Assembly (NCBI GenBank): GCA_026686845.1
Contig: JAIVEN010000010.1
Location: forward strand, 35,562,001 to 35,626,000
Direction of reading: 5' to 3'
From: Adenanthera pavonina
Lineage: Eukaryota > Streptophyta > Magnoliopsida > Fabales > Fabaceae
Length of the DNA stretch: 64,000 nucleotides
A program made the translations under genes and the position numbers. Positions 58,641 to 64,000 of this stretch are shown here, in pieces (the first letter of the stretch is position 1; the number at the start of each line of letters is the position of its first letter). The notes under the pieces are model-generated. The model was not told the DNA's origin. It made no database searches and was given only the letters and a program-made list of their open reading frames with translations.

Positions 58641-60040
58641 ACTTATCTATAATGTGTATCGTATGTTGCGTTGCTTTTGCTTTATTTGAACATTTTCTTT
58701 TCGTCTATTCAGAAGTTATTCACGTGATACGTAAAATTGTTTTTGCAAGAATTACATTTATCTGTTCACTTTGAATGCATTGGGTTTGGTACGTATTCTT
58801 TGAACAGAAGTTTGCGTCTTTACTTTCCTTGTTCTATTTCCATCACTTATAAGGGAATGTGAGTAACATCCAAGAGTAACTCATAAAAAGTTAACGAATT
58901 CATAATTGCCAAGACTTACAGAAAGGCTGCCTTCTTCTTCCTCCTTTTCTTTGGGCTAATGATCTAAGTGTGACTGAACGGCATGATTGTTTTCTACTGG
59001 ATTTAATTTAATTTTTCTTGAATTTTATTTGATTCTGATAAGGGGAAGTTGTAAAGTAGACATACTGTGTGATTGACTCAAGTGTCAAAATTTCAGTTTG
59101 GCAATGACTTAACATATAAGATGTGATGAATTTGTCATAAAATTTCTAATTATTTATGGAAGCTTGGGAATAGCGATGTTGTGAGAACTAGATCATTGGA
59201 TCATAAAGACTTTATTGAGAAATACTTCTCAAGACTCGCTTACACAATCCTGAATAACTTTCACCTTAGAAAGGGATTTACTAAAGATCACACAAAAGGG
59301 TTTTTAATAAAAAAATGGATCGAATGGATGTGGAAGCAGTGCTTTTGGATGACAAGCACTGCCATTGGTCTACTTATAATTTCACTTTAGGTTAGTAGGC
59401 CAATTTGATTTCTGATTGTCTAAATGCTTGAAACGTGGATCTTCCTCTTAATATACTTGATTTAATTTGAATTTAATGCTTTTCTTTCTATTTGGTAACA
59501 TGCTACTTATGATATTGAGGGATTGATGGATAACAATTAATTCCGTATTTTAAATGTACTATTAGAATCATTAATCAAGTGGTATTAAGCTGCAGAAGCC
59601 TGGACGGGTTCCTGTTTTTGATCTATACTCAATACCCAAATACTGAGATTAAAATAGGCTAAAAATTATCATCATCACAATTACGTACTGGATAGAATAT
59701 TCCACCTGTGCTTCTTGGCCTGTCATATATAATAATTGAATAGTATTATAGGGAAGTTTTGACATTTTCTTATGCTGTCTGAGATAGTGGGTAGATTTTG
59801 CATAGAAGCGCACAGATATTCTGTTGGGGATTACAATATTTAATTTATCAGAAATATAAGGTTGAAGGTTAAGTAGTTAGTTACCTTTTTATGTCTATCT
59901 TTCATATGTAAGAATTTATTTATATTATGTGAAGACTCCAATATGATGTTTTGTATTATGGCACACTTTAGGAGGCTCTTTAGTTATTCTGTTGTTCTTT
60001 CTCTGTCACTTTATTTCATCGTATTCAGAATAATAAAGTG

Positions 60041-63000
60041 ATGTTTTTCAACTACAGAAACAAAACTAGAAGCTTTAAACAAGATGATGGGGAAAGTTAT
60101 GAGGCTTCAAGATCTAAAGATATGCTAGAAAGGCAAGGTAGCATCAACAGTGAGGCGCATTTAGATGGTAAAGAAGGTCATAATGTTGAAATCTCATTCT
60201 TGGCTATGATAGCAATTGCAATGGGCATTGCTGTAATGGCGACGATAATATCCATTTACCAGCAGCCTATTCCTGGATCAGCTTTTGTTGTGCAGAGTCT
60301 TTCTGAAAGTTCATCCTCTTCAGCTGTTGCTCCAGCCACAGCTGGCTTCAGTTTCAAAGCTTTTGGACACAAAATTATACTTCCAGAATATGCTCCAGGG
60401 TATGCCTTCCTCCCCTAAGTGCAGATTTACAGCTTGTCTGGTGAGACTGTTCTTCATTGTTTTTGTGCATCATTTGTGGTGATAGATTTGCTATGAATAA
60501 GTTGTTGTTAACATTCTTAGGCTTGGATTCAAGCAACAACTTCAATTCAAAGAACATGCAAGAGCTAGCTAGTTTATAAGAACTTCCCCCCATTGTACGG
60601 TCACTGCTTATAATTCTCCTTATTATAAAACAGAGTATTTTAAGAGATTGCATTGCGCCATTGTCATCTAATAGATCCTACCCTTTATCTGAGCTTCTTG
60701 TAGATGGGTCTACTTCTGGTTGCTTATGGCTGCAGGCTGTGGCCTTTTCATTAGTGAAGAGGCTTTAAATATTTGGGTCTGTCCTTTTCACTGCTACTTC
60801 TGTTTCACTGATTCTTTTCATTGCTCATTCTTTTTGTAATGATATACATTGTTTGTTTCCCTATTTGTTTGAAACTTTTAATTATATTTGAGAAAATAAT
60901 TTAGGTTGGCATATCATTATCACGGTTTCTGTCTCTGGATGGAACATGGCAGTCTTTTGCGGAATCTTTCTCAAGGAATGGCTCATATGTGATATCAACA
61001 GTTTTCTGGGTTTACTGGTAGTTAGCAACCCCATCTTAACCTGTACTTCTTTCATATGATTATGTTCTATTTTTTGTCAAAAAGCTGATATTTCTGAAGA
61101 TTTCAGTCAAATCATTGCATTGTATCTTGTTACAATTCACCTGTTACCAAAGCTTGTTGATCAATGATCATTGAACTTGAATTGTATTTGGCAACTCTGG
61201 ATGTCAGGGGGGTGTGCATTAGTGACCTGATACCCTTTTACCTGGGGAAGCTTTTTAGACTGTCTGGGGCATCTGATGATTTTTCTACAAAGGTTAGTTC
61301 TGTTTGTGGTTTCTGTGTGTGTTCCCCCGCCCGCCCCCCCAGGGGAGAGGGGGGGTGTGTTTGGGGAGGAGTGGGTCAGTGCATTCACTACTCTGTAATT
61401 TTCAAGTACTTATCAATTAGTTTTGTTCCTTTTCTAAATTTTTAATTTCTAGTGATTTCTATAGTTAGGAATTGGCAAGGAGAAGGCCTTGGAGATTACA
61501 AAGGTGGTGCAAAAGTATGGCAATCTAGTAGGTTTTGGTAAGTTCAAGACCTTTGTTATCTGCAATGAGAGTGTTTTGGTTTAAAACCTTTATGTGTACT
61601 CAATTGGTTTAAAACGTTTTTGTGCACTCAATTATTAAGAATTTATTGAAACCAAACTGTTCCCAAATTGATTAGGTTACAAATAGATCATTTTACAAAA
61701 TTATGATGTCAAATATTACAAATTGCATGGGTATAACCATATAAGAAACTTCTTAAATTTCAATTAAGTCATTTGTCACTTCCATTGCATCATCAACCTC
61801 CCTAACTTTCTCCCTTCCTGCACCTTCTCTCTGTGCAACTTTCTTTCCCTAGATACTTGATATGGTGGTGGTGGACCTTGGAATAGTTGCTAGATTATTT
61901 CATCATTAAAAATTTTTATTGGCATTCCCAGATTCCTATTATCATTTGCTCATCCTAATTAATAACTATGCCAATGTCATTTCACCTGTCCTGGTTCTTG
62001 TATTACCGTGAAGGCAATGAGGAGAGAGGACATTAGAAACCATTAAAATGAAATATCCATCTGAAAGTTTTCTTTCAATCACAGCTAAGACAGTTTCTTT
62101 CTTAGTCTATGTTATCATATCTGTTAGACATATTAACAAAATTAAGTATGGGCGGTCAATTTATGTTTTTGGGTTAAAGTGATCCTTGCGTCGTATTGAT
62201 CCTATAGTCCCTATGCATAATTAACTTGAAAGTTCAGCAGAAGGTTATGGTGGGCATGTTCTTTGTCCATGCTTCAAGCCCAAAAAGCTTTTGAGGGGTG
62301 TGAGTTAGAGATGCTACTAACAGCAAGCATGGGCTTTCATTTAACAACTTAAGCTTTTGAGATGAAGTAATTCTTGACAATATCAAGTTTTGTTATGGAA
62401 TTGTGTGAAGCATGAGTACTTCAAGGTTTTCACCAATATTTTTAGTTCTCTACAACCATATCCTCACGAACATAATTATTACATTGCAGACAAATATATG
62501 ATGAGTGCTCATGTATTGAATCATTATGCTTTTATAAATCACTGAAGAGCGTTTTACCTAAAGGCTATCTAAAGGGCAAAGTAAACTCATCCTTTGTGTG
62601 GTTTGGTTGGAGTCCTTAATTCACCTATAGTATTTCACAAGTGTCATTGACTCACCCGATCTTCACTTAGTTCCTCTGTTTGATCTGACTGCAAGTCAAC
62701 ATGTGAAAATTAGGTGTCGAGACAAAACCCTTAGATAAGATACCAAATGGCAGATCACATCCACATAAACCACAGTTGGGCAAAGTGTAACTTTGTCCTT
62801 TTCTTTATGTGTTCATGATTTTCTTTTTTAAAGTACACTTAATTCATTTATTGATTTATGGTGTTCATGCGACTTGCATTTTTGTAGTTGAACGATTTTC
62901 TCTTGGTGTAAGGAACCCAACAGCTTTCCTAGCAGGTGCCATGGTTAGTAACTGACTTTGTTTAATGTACTTGCAATGATGAATCAGGTTCTACTGTGGC

Positions 63001-64000
63001 CTGATTTTGATGTTTTAAAGTGAAGCCAAATGGATAATTTTGTTCCATGGTAAGGTAGGGTTTTGATCTATAAAATTTAGAAATTCTCATGCTCCTCTGA
63101 ATCCATCACAACCCAATGATAGATAGTGGAGAACATCTTCATAATTATGCCTTCCTTTTTCATCTTAAACCTTTAAGATCAACCAAGAGATCCTCATTGA
63201 GTGAAGGCTAGTGGCAGACCCAACTACCCACAGATAAATCCTTTTAAGAAAATGGATCCTTATTTAATAAAATAAAACTTGAGGCAGTTTTTTCTATCCT
63301 ACGGAGTCTTGATAATGATTAGATCCATTTATTTTGGTTGTATCTTTTGAAAGTTGAGGTCATTGTCTTATTGCTGCTATCATGTGAAAGTATGTATTGA
63401 TTACATCTATGTGGATATGATAGCTAGCCTCTGTCCTCTTGTGGATATGATAGGGAGATTCATTCTCTACTTCACTTGTTAAACTAAATTTGTTCAATTA
63501 TGCCTTGAAGAATGCTATTTTGTCAAATTTAGCGGAAGAAGTCAAGTATTGTACATAACTGTTGCTTAAACGTTGCATGGTTTGGACAAGAAATGACTAA
63601 AATGTTGTGGGAGATTTTTCTGTGTTTGGATGCATAGTGTGGGTGAGAAGGGAAAAAAAGATTTGATGGATGATGGAGATACTTTGTATTCTTTTTTTTT
63701 TCTCAATGGGTAAAAAAAAGATTGAGGCCTCTTTTTACACTAGAATTCCTCTTAATAGTTTTTTCATTCTTAGTTCATCGAGTAAGTTTTTTAATTTCTT
63801 TAGCTTCAGTCAATTTCAGATTGTAATTTATGTTGTTCTTATGCTTGCTCCTGGTCAGTGCTTTCACATACTCTGTCAGTGTTGCTTCCTGTCCTTGTTT
63901 CTGTTTTTGTTCATCATTTTTATTGTGAAGAAAATCCATTTCCAATTACATTAAAACGCTTCTGGTTACGTGCAGGTTATATCTCCAGAGTTATTTTTTG
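60041..64000 (+). CDS. SNARE-associated Golgi / VTT-domain (DedA-like) membrane protein, 3' end missing
   Basis: Partial gene of the TVP38/TMEM64 (SNARE_assoc, VTT) family, polytopic membrane proteins linked to lipid scrambling and endomembrane trafficking. Exons in the window: 60041-60399, 60704-60776, 60905-61017, 61208-61292, 61465-61537, 62888-62943 and 63976 to the edge, all in phase (784 nt, 261 codons so far). The N terminus MFFNYRNKTRSFKQDDGES is polar, then a first membrane segment EISFLAMIAIAMGIAVMATI and a Ser/Ala-rich luminal-type stretch. EYAPGWVYFWLLMAAGCGLF and ISTVFWVYWGVCISDLIPFY follow. The conserved cytosolic/re-entrant part has LGIGKEKALEITKVVQKYGN and the family signature VERFSLGVRNPTAFLAGAM, and the sequence ends in VISPELFF. 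The first ATG of the exon at about 60029 is used as the start, but an upstream coding exon is possible because no in-frame stop precedes it. One donor is the weak GTCTGT (60777). Family call is firm. Confidence 0.92.

Overview
This window is nuclear DNA of a flowering plant, almost certainly a eudicot. It is AT-rich, its genes are split by GT-AG introns, and it is crowded with plant-type transposons (MITEs, Mutator-like elements, a Ty1/copia retrotransposon). I could not name the species. Four protein genes are clear. On the minus strand are a SEC14/nodulin-type phosphatidylinositol transfer protein (14 coding exons, 2429-10276) and a myosin-binding (GTD-binding/DUF593) membrane protein (3 coding exons, 23260-26635). 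On the plus strand are a small conserved coiled-coil protein of unknown function (3 coding exons, 50519-51946) and the 5' part of a SNARE-associated-Golgi/VTT (DedA-like) membrane protein that runs off the right edge (60041-64000). A further exon-like piece of an unidentified minus-strand gene lies at the left edge (40-162). All exon joins were derived by eye from splice signals, reading-frame continuity and family resemblance.

Layout. 1-10.8 kb: unidentified left-edge exon, then the SEC14 gene with a MITE in one intron. 11-22 kb: gene-free, AT-rich, with two G-boxes near the SEC14 promoter, a gypsy-like LTR remnant, several MITEs and many tiny poly(A) insertions. 22.5-27.3 kb: the myosin-binding gene, with two copies of a small MITE in opposite orientation. 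27.3-36.9 kb: gene-free, containing a 1.65-kb Mutator-like element with exon-like cargo and a perfect 9-bp target duplication. 36.9-48.0 kb: an 11.1-kb Mutator-like element, also with a perfect 9-bp target duplication. It holds a hierarchical tandem-repeat array and is broken by a decayed copia element whose two LTR sequences face each other in inverted orientation. 48.1-48.8 kb: a head-to-tail MITE dimer with an 8-bp target duplication, immediately upstream of the coiled-coil gene. 52-60 kb: mostly gene-free with orphan exon-like stretches. 60-64 kb: the VTT gene.

The genes do not form a pathway. All are ordinary, independently transcribed plant genes, two of them acting on membranes or lipid traffic. 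The most unusual content is in the mobile DNA: a nested Mutator/copia complex, and a recurrent class of micro-insertions. Each of these is a few bases, often ending in GGC, GGCC or CACC, followed by an A-run and flanked by 11-21-bp target duplications. I see at least a dozen scattered through the window, three of them within 280 bp.
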